64,000 bases of DNA from positions 1,225,103-1,289,102 of the forward strand of contig NZ_GL622296.1 of assembly GCF_000185385.1 (NCBI RefSeq). The letters run 5' to 3'. The notes under the pieces were generated by a model. It saw nothing but the letters and a program-made list of their open reading frames with translations, was not told where the DNA came from and did no database searches. Shown here piece after piece: positions 23,734 to 33,866 of the stretch. Position 1 is the stretch's first letter. The number at the start of each line of letters is the position of its first letter. The stretch comes from Lachnoanaerobaculum saburreum DSM 3986. Lineage in GTDB: Bacteria; Bacillota; Clostridia; Lachnospirales; Lachnospiraceae. The position numbers and the translations under genes were made by a program.

Positions 23734-26700
23734 ATGCTAGGATTATACACCGAATCCGACTACGAAAACTCAATAATTGAATTATTTCAAAACAACTTGG
23801 GGTACGAATACGCATACGGTCCCGATATTGAAAGGGATTTTTATAACCCATTATATGAGGAAGTTCTGCTCGACTCTCTGTATAGTTTGAATAGAGGTTT
23901 GCCGGATGACGCTATTCAGGATGCCATGTTCAAACTTAAAAACTTTGAAAACGGTGAGCTTGTGCAGAAAAACTCTGTTTTCATGGACTACTTGCAAAAC
24001 GGTATTCCGGTAAGATATTTCCTTGGCGGTGAGGAACATTCCTCTATAGTTTATCTTGTTGACTATAAAAATCCTGATAATAACTCTTTTGTAATTGCTA
24101 ATCAATGGACTTTTATTGAGAATAGTAAAAAGCGTCCTGATGTAGTTCTTTTTTTAAACGGTTTGCCTATTGTATTAATTGAGCTTAAATCCCCATCCCG
24201 TGAAGAAACAGATGCATCCGAAGCGTATAGGCAACTTCGTAACTATATGCAGGAAATTCCTTCTATGTTTATTTATAATGCAATTTGTGTTATGAGCGAT
24301 CAGTTGACATCAAAAGCCGGGACAATCACTTCCGGTGAAGACCGCTTCATGGAGTGGAAAACAAAAGACGGTAATTATGAGAATACTCAGTATGCTCAGT
24401 TTGACACTTTCTTTGAGGGAATATTTCAAAAGACACGATTGCTTGATATTATCAAGAACTTTATTTGTTTTTCAAATGAGGGGATTAATACTTATAAAAT
24501 TCTTGCCGGATACCATCAGTATTTTGCTGTAAGAAAAGCGGTTGAATCAACAAAACATGCTACTGTTACTGACGGTAAAGGTGGTGTGTTTTGGCATACA
24601 CAAGGAAGCGGCAAATCGCTTTCTATGGTTTTCTATGCTCATTTGTTACAGGAGGTATTAGATAGTCCGACTATTGTTGTACTCACCGATAGAAATGACC
24701 TTGACGACCAGCTTTATAGTCAGTTTGCAAAGTGCAAAGACTTTTTAAGGCAAGAACCATTACAAGCAGAAAGTAGAGAGAATCTAAAAACTTTGCTTGC
24801 CGGCAGACAGGCAAACGGCATAATTTTTACTACTATGCAGAAATTTGAGGAGTCTAACGAACCTCTGTCTGAACGCCATAATATTATAGTTATGGCTGAT
24901 GAAGCTCATAGAGGACAGTATGGACTTGCTGAAAAGATTAAGATTACAAAGAATGAAGATGGTGATGAAGTAGCAAAGCGGGTTATCGGTACAGCAAGAA
25001 TTATTCGTAATACACTTCCAAACGCTACATATATAGGATTTACCGGGACACCTATTTCTTCAAAAGACAGAAGTACTCGTGAGGTATTTGGCGATTATAT
25101 TGATATTTACGATATGACACAGGCTGTTGAAGATGGAGCAACACGCCCGGTTTATTATGAGAGTCGTGTAATTAAATTAAACCTTGATCAAGCAACATTG
25201 AAGATGATTGATGCAGAGTATGATTTAATGGCTCTTAATGCAGATGATGAGGTTATTGAAAAGAGCAAAAGAGAACTTGGTCAGATGGAAGCAGTGCTTG
25301 GGAATGATAATACCATAAATTCGCTTGTTTGTGATATTCTTGACCACTATGAAAATAATAGAGAGAATCTGCTTACCGGCAAGGCGATGATTGTTGCATA
25401 TTCTCGCCCTATTGCCATGAAAATTTATAAGAAAATATTGGAACTGCGCCCGACTTGGACTGAAAAGGTGGAAGTTGTTATGACTTCCGGGAACAACGAC
25501 CCGGAAGAATGGAGACAGATTATTGGTAATAAACATCATAAGAATGAACTTGCAAAGAAGTTCAAAGATAACAACAGTGCTATGAAGATTGCTATTGTTG
25601 TTGATATGTGGTTGACGGGGTTTGATGTTCCATCTCTTTCCACTATGTATGTTTATAAGCCTATGTCAGGGCACAATCTTATGCAAGCAATTGCTCGTGT
25701 AAACCGTGTATTTCGTGATAAAGAAGGTGGGCTTGTTGTTGACTATGTTGGAATTGCTACTGCTCTTAAGCAGGCAATGAATGACTATACTTCTCGTGAT
25801 AAAAAGAACTATGGCGATACGGATGTTGCAAAGGTTGCATATCCGAAGTTCTTGGAGAAATTATCAGTTTGCCGTGATAAGTTTCATGGATATGATTACA
25901 CAAAGTTTATCAATGGTACTGACCTTGAAAGAGCTAAAACTATCAGTGGTGCTGTGAATTTTATTATGGGTAGAGAAAAAGTTGATGATAAAGATTCCTT
26001 CGTAAAAGAAGCCCTTATGCTTCATCAAGCCCTTTCTCTTTGTTCATCGTTAGTTGATGAAGATAGTAGATTTGAAGCAGCATTCTTTGAGGCTGTTCGA
26101 GTTCTTGTTTTAAGGCTCACCAATACCGGCGTTGGTAAAAAGATTTCCTTACCTGAAATAAATGCAAGAATAAATGCACTTTTAAAACAGAGTATTAAAA
26201 GTGATGGAGTAATAAATTTATTTTCCGACATCAAAGAGGAGTTTTCTTTGTTTGATCCTAAATTCCTCCAGGAAGTCGCAAATATGAAAGAGAAGAACCT
26301 TGCAGTCGAACTATTGAAAAAATTGATTGCAGAGCAAGTTTCGGTTTATCGTAGAACAAATATTGTAAAATCCGAAAAGTTCAGTGAGATTATGCAACAT
26401 GCTATCAATGCATATCTTAACGGGATGCTTACCAATGAAGAAGTTATAGAAGAAATGTTAAAATTGGCAAAACAAATTGCGGCGGATCAAAAAGAAGGTG
26501 ACAAACTTGGACTTACTGCTGATGAGCTTGCCTTCTATGATGCATTAACAAAGCCACAAGCAATCAAAGATTTTTATGAAAATGAAGAGTTGATTGCAAT
26601 CACAAAAGAACTTGCGGATACTCTACGTAAGAATAAGACTATTGACTGGCAAAAACGTGAGTCAGCAAGAGCTAAAATGCGTATGCTCATAAAAAAGCTT

Positions 26701-26880
26701 TTGAAAAAACATAAATATCCGCCTGAAGGAATGGATGATGCCGTTCAGACTGTTATGACACAGTGCGAGCTTTGGACTGATAATAACAGCTTTGGTGAGA
26801 ATCATAATATTTTTACGTATACAAATAATACAGAAAAAACTCTACCTTTAGTGGCAGAAGAAAGAGTGAGGTATAATTAA
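23734..26880 (+). CDS. hsdR: Type I restriction subunit HsdR
   Basis: HsdR is the DNA translocase and endonuclease subunit. The 1048-residue protein has a PD-(D/E)xK nuclease (Asp136, then Glu150-Leu-Lys152), an SF2 motor with Walker A GSGKS at 291-295, a DEAH box at 389-392, an FTGTPI motif, and a motif VI region (AIARVNRVFRDKEGG). The C-terminus is helical and likely docks on the methyltransferase core. It has its own AAGGAG site and sits beyond the hsdS shuffling segment on the hsdM strand, so specificity switching would not disrupt it. Confidence 0.96.
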   Translation: MLGLYTESDYENSIIELFQNNLGYEYAYGPDIERDFYNPLYEEVLLDSLYSLNRGLPDDAIQDAMFKLKNFENGELVQKNSVFMDYLQNGIPVRYFLGGEEHSSIVYLVDYKNPDNNSFVIANQWTFIENSKKRPDVVLFLNGLPIVLIELKSPSREETDASEAYRQLRNYMQEIPSMFIYNAICVMSDQLTSKAGTITSGEDRFMEWKTKDGNYENTQYAQFDTFFEGIFQKTRLLDIIKNFICFSNEGINTYKILAGYHQYFAVRKAVESTKHATVTDGKGGVFWHTQGSGKSLSMVFYAHLLQEVLDSPTIVVLTDRNDLDDQLYSQFAKCKDFLRQEPLQAESRENLKTLLAGRQANGIIFTTMQKFEESNEPLSERHNIIVMADEAHRGQYGLAEKIKITKNEDGDEVAKRVIGTARIIRNTLPNATYIGFTGTPISSKDRSTREVFGDYIDIYDMTQAVEDGATRPVYYESRVIKLNLDQATLKMIDAEYDLMALNADDEVIEKSKRELGQMEAVLGNDNTINSLVCDILDHYENNRENLLTGKAMIVAYSRPIAMKIYKKILELRPTWTEKVEVVMTSGNNDPEEWRQIIGNKHHKNELAKKFKDNNSAMKIAIVVDMWLTGFDVPSLSTMYVYKPMSGHNLMQAIARVNRVFRDKEGGLVVDYVGIATALKQAMNDYTSRDKKNYGDTDVAKVAYPKFLEKLSVCRDKFHGYDYTKFINGTDLERAKTISGAVNFIMGREKVDDKDSFVKEALMLHQALSLCSSLVDEDSRFEAAFFEAVRVLVLRLTNTGVGKKISLPEINARINALLKQSIKSDGVINLFSDIKEEFSLFDPKFLQEVANMKEKNLAVELLKKLIAEQVSVYRRTNIVKSEKFSEIMQHAINAYLNGMLTNEEVIEEMLKLAKQIAADQKEGDKLGLTADELAFYDALTKPQAIKDFYENEELIAITKELADTLRKNKTIDWQKRESARAKMRMLIKKLLKKHKYPPEGMDDAVQTVMTQCELWTDNNSFGENHNIFTYTNNTEKTLPLVAEERVRYN

Positions 26881-27001
26881 AATTATTTTTATATGTACAA
26901 TATTAAATGATGGAGGATTATCGGTATACAAAAAAATGATATACGATAAAACATCCGAATTATAATAAATAATATGAAAGAGAGTGTATAAATTATAAAT
27001 A

Positions 27002-28075
27002 ATGAAAATTCTACATTGTGCAGATATACATCTGGATTCGCCTATGGAAACTCATATGACACGAGAGCAAGCAGCAACGAGAAATATAGAAATTTTAAAG
27101 TCATTTCAGCGAATGACAGAGTATGCGGCTAGTGAGAAAATAGAGCTTGTTTTGATTGCAGGAGATTTTTTTGACGGAGAACGCGTTACAAGACGTACTG
27201 TAGACGGTATTTTTGATGCAGTAACAAGCACACCTAAGATTGATTACTTGTATTTGAGTGGCAACCATGATAACTGGACCAATGCGTTTGTAGATCATGA
27301 CATTCCTACAAATTTCAAGTGTTTTACAGATAAGTGGAATACATTTATCTATGGTGATGTAGCTGTATCCGGAATAGAAATGACCAAAGCAAATGCAGAG
27401 ATACTGTATGAGCAGCTACCGGAGCAGAAAAGTCGTATAAATATTGTTATGTTGCATGGTCAAACTTCTACATCAAGTGGGATAGATCAAGTGAACTTGA
27501 ATCTTTTAAAAGATAAAAATATTCAATATCTGGCATTGGGACATATACATACATACTCTTGCAATCAACTGGACAGAGATGGAATTTACTGCTATCCGGG
27601 ATGCTTGGAGGGGCGTGGTTTTGATGAATGTGGCAAAAAAGGTTTTGTTTTACTTGATACCGATGTAAGGGAAATTGAACCGACTTTTGTACCTTTTTCA
27701 TCAAGAGTACTTCATCACATAGAGGTTGATATTACAAGTCTGCTCAACAATATAGAAATTTATAATGCAATGAAGAAGGAAACACAGGATATATCAAAAG
27801 ATCATATGGTAGAATTTATTTTAACAGGTTCAAGAGATATTGCGTCAGATCTTTCTATAAAATATTTGTACCGCTTGGCTGATACTGATTTTTTCTTTGT
27901 AAAAATTAAAGACAATACAAAGTGTATAATTGATCCAAAGGAATATGAAAATGATATTTCTTTAAAGGGTGAGTTTATCAGACTGGTAATGGCAAGTGAT
28001 TCCAGTGAAGAGGATAAAATACAAATCATTAGGACAGGGCTTGAAGCACTTAGCGGGGAGGAAATTACAGTATGA
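27002..28075 (+). CDS. YhaO-like metallophosphoesterase (SbcD-type nuclease)
   Basis: A 357-residue calcineurin-like phosphoesterase. It has the metal-binding motifs ADIHLD (residues 7-12), GDFFD, SGNHDNW, a His in a MLHGQ strand and LGHIHTYS, in the order seen in SbcD/Mre11 and B. subtilis YhaO. The C-terminal capping region is diverged. The stop overlaps the start of the next gene (ATGA), which encodes an SbcC-like ATPase, so the two probably form a DNA-end processing complex. The 121 bp upstream after hsdR are AT-rich, with an imperfect inverted repeat at about 26919-26948 and a TATAAT at 26961-26966. Confidence 0.85.
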   Translation: MKILHCADIHLDSPMETHMTREQAATRNIEILKSFQRMTEYAASEKIELVLIAGDFFDGERVTRRTVDGIFDAVTSTPKIDYLYLSGNHDNWTNAFVDHDIPTNFKCFTDKWNTFIYGDVAVSGIEMTKANAEILYEQLPEQKSRINIVMLHGQTSTSSGIDQVNLNLLKDKNIQYLALGHIHTYSCNQLDRDGIYCYPGCLEGRGFDECGKKGFVLLDTDVREIEPTFVPFSSRVLHHIEVDITSLLNNIEIYNAMKKETQDISKDHMVEFILTGSRDIASDLSIKYLYRLADTDFFFVKIKDNTKCIIDPKEYENDISLKGEFIRLVMASDSSEEDKIQIIRTGLEALSGEEITV

Positions 28076-31000
28076 AATTGTTGAGATGCCATGTAGATAA
28101 TTTTGGAAAACTATCGAATTATGATTATTCATTTGTTGATGGATTAAATGTTATACAAGAACATAATGGATTTGGTAAAAGCACATTAGCTGCATTTATT
28201 AAGGCTATGTTTTATGGATTTCCACGTATTGGAAAACGGAGTATTACAGAAAATGAAAGGAAAAAATATTCACCTTGGCAGGGTGGAAGTTACGGAGGAA
28301 GTCTGGATTTTGAGTTTGAAGGAATAAGTTATCGTGTCAGGCGTACCTTTGGTGATAAAGCATCTAAAGATACATATTCGCTTAGAGATCTTAAAAATCA
28401 TAGAGAAAGTTCAAGGTTTTCAGAGAACTTAGGTGAAGAGTTGTTTCAGTTGGATGCAGAATCATTTATGAGAAGTGTGTATATGTCGCAGGGAAGAGAA
28501 ACAGACACATTAGCAACTACATCTATGCAGACTAAATTGAGTAATCTGGTGAATAATACGGATGATTTAAATAACTATGATGTGGCGATAGACAGGTTGA
28601 GAAAAGAACGAAGCAAATATCAGAAACTTCGTGGTAGCGGAGGTATTATTGATGATATTCAAGATGATATCTGTAAATTGGCAAAGGAATTGTTCGAGGC
28701 TGAAAATAAAAAGCCTTTATTAATAGAGGCTACAAAAGATGTAGAAAAGTTGAGTGAACAAACATTAGAACAAGATAAAGAATTGGCGTTACTTCATGAT
28801 AAGATAACAAAAGCTTCAAAACAGAAAGGCGACAAAGTAATAAGAGAACAATTCATAGAGCTGGAAAAAGATCTAACTCTTACAGAAGAAAATATTGATA
28901 ATTTAAACAAATTATACCCAAAGGGTTACCCAAAAAAGGAAGAAATTGCATTTAATAATAAAAGAGTTTTGGCCATAGAGCATGCAGAAAAGAGCTTGTC
29001 TGAACTTGTAATAAAAGATGAGGATATTGAGTGTGAAGCTAAGTGGAGAGAAGTTTTTGCAGATGAGGAGACAACCTCAAATGATATCAGACTTTGCCAA
29101 AATAAATGTGATAAATTGGTGGAAGTGACTACTCAGGCAACAATACAGATGAGTGAAGATGAGCTGACTGAACTGGAAAGCTTAAAAAAGCTTTTTGAGG
29201 AAGGTATTCCTACAGAGCAGGAAATGAAAGATTATCAAGATAAGATTGATTTACTGTCTGTAAAGAGGGGGGAATGTAGTGCAATTCAACTAGGAGAGGA
29301 AGAAAATGAACAATTATCTAAGCTAGAGAGATTTTTTGATAAAAAAACTGTTGATGAGGACGAACTTAAGCATTGTGAAGAGATCCAGGAAGAGACTAAA
29401 ATTTTTGAAAATAAACTTCAAGACATGGTTTTGTCGGACGAGGAGCAAAAAGATTGGAATTATCTTAGACGTGTTTTTTCTATCGAGGTACCACAAGATA
29501 ACACCATTTTTCAAAAACAAAATGATTGCCGACGTATTGATGAACTAAATAGCAAGAAAAATACAAAAACCATGGTATTTCAATCAAATCAAACCTCAAG
29601 TGTGCAAAAACAAAAATCTTCTATAGGTTTGATTGTACTTGGAGCGTTACTACTTTTATTAGGGGTATTTGGTTTTGTGTCAAATATTATTGCAATGGGT
29701 GCAGTATTTACCATTATCGGTTTTGTAGTTCTTTTGATTTATTTTTGGATACATACAAAGCAGATGGTCAATCAATCTTCAGGACAGGTTGCTGTAGAAA
29801 GTAGTGCAATAAGTGAAGAAGAGATTCAAGAACTATATAATTTGCAAAAAAATTTAAAAGAGTTTATTTCCAAATTTTATGATGATAATTCTGATTTAAA
29901 TGCAAAACTTACAAAACTGATACTGGATAAGCAGAATTATTTGCAGCTGAAAGATAAAAAAGAAGATATTGAAAGTAGAGCAAATACGCTGTGTGGTAAG
30001 GTAGAAGAAAATCAAAAAATTTTACTAAGTGTTTTCAATCGTTATTATCCAAATTCAAATTATCAAGATAGCTTTGTGTCAGAACTTCGAGAAAATTGGG
30101 CACATTATAAGAATTTGTCAAATCGACAGAATAGCTTACATGCTACCAGAACCGGTTTGATTAAGGAGTTGGATAATCTGGAGAAAGAACTGAGAGAGGC
30201 CTTTACAAAGTATTATAATACAATTGATAGTAAAGAATTTTCTACGATATTGTCAAATTTAAAGGCTGATGTTCAGGCATTTGAGACTTTAGATCAAAAA
30301 TATAATAAAACAAAAAGTTCACGAGCAGAAGCTGAAAGGGAAAGATTTGAACTAATTAATTCTATAGAGCATATTTTAAAAAAGTATAATATATATTTTG
30401 AAAATGAATCTTATACTGATTCTATAGAGAACTTGAGAACTCTCTTTTCGGATTATAAGAGAGCTTCAAAAAATGTAATGGATTTACAGAATAGAAAAAA
30501 AGAGTTGGAAGAACAAAAGACGAATGCAAAAGAGGGATTGGAACAGTTTGCAAAAGATTATGGACTTAGTATACCAATCAGTGAAGAAGTACTTTCAAAG
30601 ATTTCAGATGATATTATAAGTTATGAACAGCAGCTGCAAGATAAGGTAGAACTGCTTAAAAAGTTGGAGCATTTTAAGACTCAACATCCGGAGTACAAAG
30701 ATGGATTGCCACAGGAAGAGTTTGGGCAGGAAGAATTACCATCGACTGAAATATTGATTGAAGAAGAAAAAAATACTAAGGGAAAGCAGAGAGTTACAAA
30801 TGAAGAACTTCAAGCTGCACGCAATAAACGTAAAGAACTTTTAAATAAAATTGAACAAATTCCGGATATGGAAGATCAGATAAAGCGCTTGAAAATAGAA
30901 CGAAAGAATGCAGAAAACAGTCGAGATATCTTGGATAAAACTTTGAGTTTGCTTGAAATGGCAAAAAGTAATCTTTCCACCCAATATGTAGGCAGTGTGG

Positions 31001-31329
31001 AACAAAACTTTTCAAAGTATATGCAGGAACTTATGGGAAATGATTTCAAAAATGCAATGGTAGATCATGACTTGAAAATACAGGTGGATGAGAAGGGTGA
31101 AGCACGAGAAATCGGATATTTTAGTGCAGGAATGGCTGATTGTATGATGCTTTGTATGAGACTAGCTTTGATTGACGCACTTTTTAAGCAAGAAGAACCT
31201 TTTATTATTTTGGATGATCCTTTTGTGAATCTTGATGATACTCATACATCATATGCTTTGGAAATGCTGAAGAAAATTGCACAAGATAAGCAGATAATAT
31301 ATATGGTATGCAACAGCAGTAGAACTTGA
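28072..31329 (+). CDS. YhaN-like SbcC/Rad50-type ATPase with membrane segment
   Basis: A 1085-residue protein of the YhaN type. It has Walker A GFGKST at residues 33-38 and an MSQGRE segment near 139. Two long coiled-coil regions (about 180-490 and 580-960) flank a hydrophobic hairpin of two membrane-like segments (about 519-559). The C-terminus has an ABC signature-like FSAGMAD and Walker B FIILDDPF with a following D-loop. The internal membrane hairpin replaces the zinc hook of Rad50/SbcC and suggests attachment to the membrane. It is coupled to the YhaO-like gene by a 4-bp overlap. Confidence 0.85.
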   Translation: MKLLRCHVDNFGKLSNYDYSFVDGLNVIQEHNGFGKSTLAAFIKAMFYGFPRIGKRSITENERKKYSPWQGGSYGGSLDFEFEGISYRVRRTFGDKASKDTYSLRDLKNHRESSRFSENLGEELFQLDAESFMRSVYMSQGRETDTLATTSMQTKLSNLVNNTDDLNNYDVAIDRLRKERSKYQKLRGSGGIIDDIQDDICKLAKELFEAENKKPLLIEATKDVEKLSEQTLEQDKELALLHDKITKASKQKGDKVIREQFIELEKDLTLTEENIDNLNKLYPKGYPKKEEIAFNNKRVLAIEHAEKSLSELVIKDEDIECEAKWREVFADEETTSNDIRLCQNKCDKLVEVTTQATIQMSEDELTELESLKKLFEEGIPTEQEMKDYQDKIDLLSVKRGECSAIQLGEEENEQLSKLERFFDKKTVDEDELKHCEEIQEETKIFENKLQDMVLSDEEQKDWNYLRRVFSIEVPQDNTIFQKQNDCRRIDELNSKKNTKTMVFQSNQTSSVQKQKSSIGLIVLGALLLLLGVFGFVSNIIAMGAVFTIIGFVVLLIYFWIHTKQMVNQSSGQVAVESSAISEEEIQELYNLQKNLKEFISKFYDDNSDLNAKLTKLILDKQNYLQLKDKKEDIESRANTLCGKVEENQKILLSVFNRYYPNSNYQDSFVSELRENWAHYKNLSNRQNSLHATRTGLIKELDNLEKELREAFTKYYNTIDSKEFSTILSNLKADVQAFETLDQKYNKTKSSRAEAERERFELINSIEHILKKYNIYFENESYTDSIENLRTLFSDYKRASKNVMDLQNRKKELEEQKTNAKEGLEQFAKDYGLSIPISEEVLSKISDDIISYEQQLQDKVELLKKLEHFKTQHPEYKDGLPQEEFGQEELPSTEILIEEEKNTKGKQRVTNEELQAARNKRKELLNKIEQIPDMEDQIKRLKIERKNAENSRDILDKTLSLLEMAKSNLSTQYVGSVEQNFSKYMQELMGNDFKNAMVDHDLKIQVDEKGEAREIGYFSAGMADCMMLCMRLALIDALFKQEEPFIILDDPFVNLDDTHTSYALEMLKKIAQDKQIIYMVCNSSRT

Positions 31330-31368
31330 TATAGGCAGCATTTTATTTAATGTTATGAAAATTTCATA

Positions 31369-31397
31369 TTTACATAACTATATGAAAATGGTATACT
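31369..31397 (+). promoter_or_regulatory. Promoter of the metK transcript
   Basis: TTTACA (31369-31374), a 17-bp spacer and TATACT (31392-31397) lie about 45 bp upstream of the riboswitch. ATGAAA/TTTCAT inverted repeats (31355-31367 and TTTCATAT/ATATGAAA at 31362-31387) surround the -35 box and could be an operator or the end of the preceding transcript. Confidence 0.7.
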
Positions 31398-31442
31398 ATG
31401 GTTGCAACAAAATAAATTTGCCCATATGGGTATTATATATAC

Positions 31443-31536
31443 ACTTATTAAGAGTGACGGAGAGTTAAGGATCTGTGATGTCACGGCAACCCCTTTTAGG
31501 AAGGTGCCAACCTGAGCGAGAAATCGAGCAATGAGT
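31443..31536 (+). ncRNA. SAM-I (S-box) riboswitch upstream of metK
   Basis: The S-box aptamer is recognised by its conserved core: P1 formed by ACTTATT (31443-31449) and AATGAGT (31530-31536), the AAGAG then ACGGAG element, the GTGATGTCACGGCAACC kink-turn segment, and AAGGTGCCAACCTGAG. It senses S-adenosylmethionine. The intrinsic terminator at 31546-31570 is the expected expression platform: SAM binding should favour termination and lower metK transcription. Confidence 0.93.
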
Positions 31537-31545
31537 GGAAACCTT

Positions 31546-31570
31546 AGTCCACCGATTGGTGGACTTTTTT
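31546..31570 (+). terminator. Riboswitch terminator
   Basis: AGTCCACC and GGTGGACT form a perfect 8-bp stem with a GATT loop and a T tail, 10 bp after the aptamer P1 stem. It is the off-state platform of the S-box. The remaining 70 bp before metK show nothing notable apart from an AGGAG site. Confidence 0.9.
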
Positions 31571-31640
31571 AATATAAGATATACTTAATTGTTTAGTTTA
31601 TATTCTAAGGTTTATATAAGTGTAAAAAGATAGGAGAAAG

Positions 31641-32825
31641 ATGGAAGAGAGAAGACTTTTTACTTCAGAATCAGTTACAGAAGGACATCCTGATAAGATG
31701 TGTGATCAGATATCGGATGCAATATTGGATGCATATTTGGGTGCGGATCCGGATTCAAGAGTAGCCTGTGAGACAGCTACAACTACAGGAATGGTGCTTG
31801 TAATGGGAGAAATCTCATCAAAGGCAACTGTTGATATCCAAAAGATAGTAAGGGAAACGGTAAGAGAGATAGGTTATGACAGAGCAAAATACGGTTTTGA
31901 TTGTGATACCTGTAGTGTACTTGTAGCACTTGATGAGCAGTCAAAGGATATTGCAATGGGTGTAGATAAGGCGTTAGAGTCAAGAGAGTTTATTGACAAA
32001 GAAGATGAGGACAACGGTGCAGGTGACCAGGGACTTATGTTCGGATATGCTACAGATGAAACAAAGGAATTTATGCCGTATCCTATATATATTGCACACA
32101 ACCTGGCAAAGAGACTGACACAGGTTAGAAAGGACGGTACTCTAAAGTATCTCAGACCTGACGGTAAGACACAGGTTACTGTAGAGTATGATGAGAATGA
32201 TAAACCTGTAAGGATAGATACGGTAGTACTTTCTACACAGCATGATGAAGATGTAACACAGGAACAGATACATGAGGATATAAGAAAGTATGTATTTGAT
32301 GAAGTTATCCCGAAGGATATGGTAGATGAGAATACAAAGTACTTTATCAATCCTACAGGTAGATTTGTTATAGGCGGACCACATGGAGATTCAGGACTTA
32401 CAGGCAGAAAGATAATAGTAGATACTTATGGCGGTTATGCAAGGCATGGCGGCGGTGCGTTCTCGGGAAAGGACAGTACAAAGGTGGACAGATCGGCAGC
32501 TTATGCGGCAAGATATGTAGCAAAAAATATTGTGGCGGCAGGGCTTGCAAAGAAATGTGAGATACAATTATCTTATGCTATAGGTGTGGCACATCCTACA
32601 TCTATTTCCGTAGATACATTCGGAACGGGAAAGATAAGCGACAGTGCAATAGTTGAGCTTATCAGAAAGCATTTTGATCTTAGACCTACCGGAATAGTAA
32701 AGATGCTTGATCTTAGAAAGCCGATATTTAAGCAGACAGCAGCTTATGGTCACTTCGGAAGAGATGATTTGAACCTTCCATGGGAGAGACTTGATAAGGT
32801 GGAGGAGTTGAAGAAGGGCATCTAA
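31641..32825 (+). CDS. metK: S-adenosylmethionine synthase MetK
   Basis: MetK makes SAM from methionine and ATP. The 394-residue length is standard. Recognisable motifs are [12 protein letters not shown] at the N-terminus, the [12 protein letters not shown] loop near residues 126-137, [13 protein letters not shown], and [16 protein letters not shown]. It lies under an S-box riboswitch. Its stop codon overlaps the start of a histidine kinase gene (TAATG), so the kinase is probably part of the same message. Confidence 0.97.
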   Translation: MEERRLFTSESVTEGHPDKMCDQISDAILDAYLGADPDSRVACETATTTGMVLVMGEISSKATVDIQKIVRETVREIGYDRAKYGFDCDTCSVLVALDEQSKDIAMGVDKALESREFIDKEDEDNGAGDQGLMFGYATDETKEFMPYPIYIAHNLAKRLTQVRKDGTLKYLRPDGKTQVTVEYDENDKPVRIDTVVLSTQHDEDVTQEQIHEDIRKYVFDEVIPKDMVDENTKYFINPTGRFVIGGPHGDSGLTGRKIIVDTYGGYARHGGGAFSGKDSTKVDRSAAYAARYVAKNIVAAGLAKKCEIQLSYAIGVAHPTSISVDTFGTGKISDSAIVELIRKHFDLRPTGIVKMLDLRKPIFKQTAAYGHFGRDDLNLPWERLDKVEELKKGI

Positions 32826-33856
32826 TGAAAATCAGCTCCGGTTTATTTTCGGTGGTTTGTATTGTAATAGTTGTACCTTCAATACTTTTGATATATAGTA
32901 TGAATTATGAAACTGCAAGGAGTGTAGATCTTTGGTTTACAATCCTTGCAGGCATAATAGATATTTTGGCTATTATTATGTGGTTCTGGATTTACAGAAA
33001 AATTCTGGTACCGCTTGATAAGATGCGCATTGCTATAAAAAAGATAGCGGACGGTGATTTTGACTATGAGCTGGATGAAAAAGATTTTGTGGAGATTCCT
33101 TTTTTGTATAATGATTTTGAGAAGATGAGAATCAAGTTAAAGGAAAATGAGGAAGAGAAGATTCTTTCTGAAAATGCCGCAAGAGAGCTTGTAAGCAATA
33201 TTTCACATGATTTGAAGACACCGCTTACAGCTATCAGAGGTTATGTGGAAGGGATACTTGACGGAGTCGCCTCCTCACCGCAAAAGGTCAGAGACTATTT
33301 GAATACTATATACAATAAGACAAATGATATGACTAAGTTGATTGATGAATTGCTTTACTATTCAAGGGTGACAGGAAATAAAGTTTCTTACAACTTTGAA
33401 AGAACCAATGTCAAAGATTTTTTTGATGAGTATGTGAAAGATTTGTACTTGGAACTGGAGACTGTTAAGATAAAATTTTCGTATACCGCCAATGTTGATG
33501 CCGATACGGTAATAGATATTGACAGGGAGCAGATAAAGCGTGCCTTGAATAATATAATTTCAAATGCGGTGAAATATATGGACAAGGAAAATCCTGAAAT
33601 CCACCTTATAGTCAAGGAGACTGTGGATGCTATAAATATAAGAATCTCAGATAACGGAAGAGGTATAGCTGAGAAGGACTTGCCACATATATTTGAGAGA
33701 TTTTACAGAAGTGATGCATCAAGGAATACCAAGCTTGGCGGAAGCGGTATAGGTCTATCCATCGTAAAAAAGGTGATAGAGATTCATGAAGGCAGTGTTG
33801 TTGCTATGTCAAAATCAGGAGTGGGGACGGATATAGACATAGTTTTAAAAAAGTAG
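32825..33856 (+). CDS. HAMP-domain sensor histidine kinase
   Basis: A 343-residue membrane kinase. It has two membrane helices (about residues 7-26 and 38-60) separated by only about 11 residues, so no extracellular sensor domain is possible and it may sense within the membrane. Next come a HAMP linker (about 60-112), the HisKA box SHDLKTPLT with His128, and an ATPase domain with N, G1 (DNGRGI) and G2 (GSGIGLSI) boxes. It starts inside the metK stop codon and is followed 10 bp later by its response regulator. The signal is unknown. Confidence 0.92.
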   Translation: MKISSGLFSVVCIVIVVPSILLIYSMNYETARSVDLWFTILAGIIDILAIIMWFWIYRKILVPLDKMRIAIKKIADGDFDYELDEKDFVEIPFLYNDFEKMRIKLKENEEEKILSENAARELVSNISHDLKTPLTAIRGYVEGILDGVASSPQKVRDYLNTIYNKTNDMTKLIDELLYYSRVTGNKVSYNFERTNVKDFFDEYVKDLYLELETVKIKFSYTANVDADTVIDIDREQIKRALNNIISNAVKYMDKENPEIHLIVKETVDAINIRISDNGRGIAEKDLPHIFERFYRSDASRNTKLGGSGIGLSIVKKVIEIHEGSVVAMSKSGVGTDIDIVLKK

Positions 33857-33866
33857 GAGATATAAA

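Noticed and set aside
31321-31442. Possible extra gene or T-box between yhaN and the riboswitch
   Set aside because: No T-box core motif or open frame of useful length is present; the interval is explained by a promoter and A/T-rich inverted repeats.
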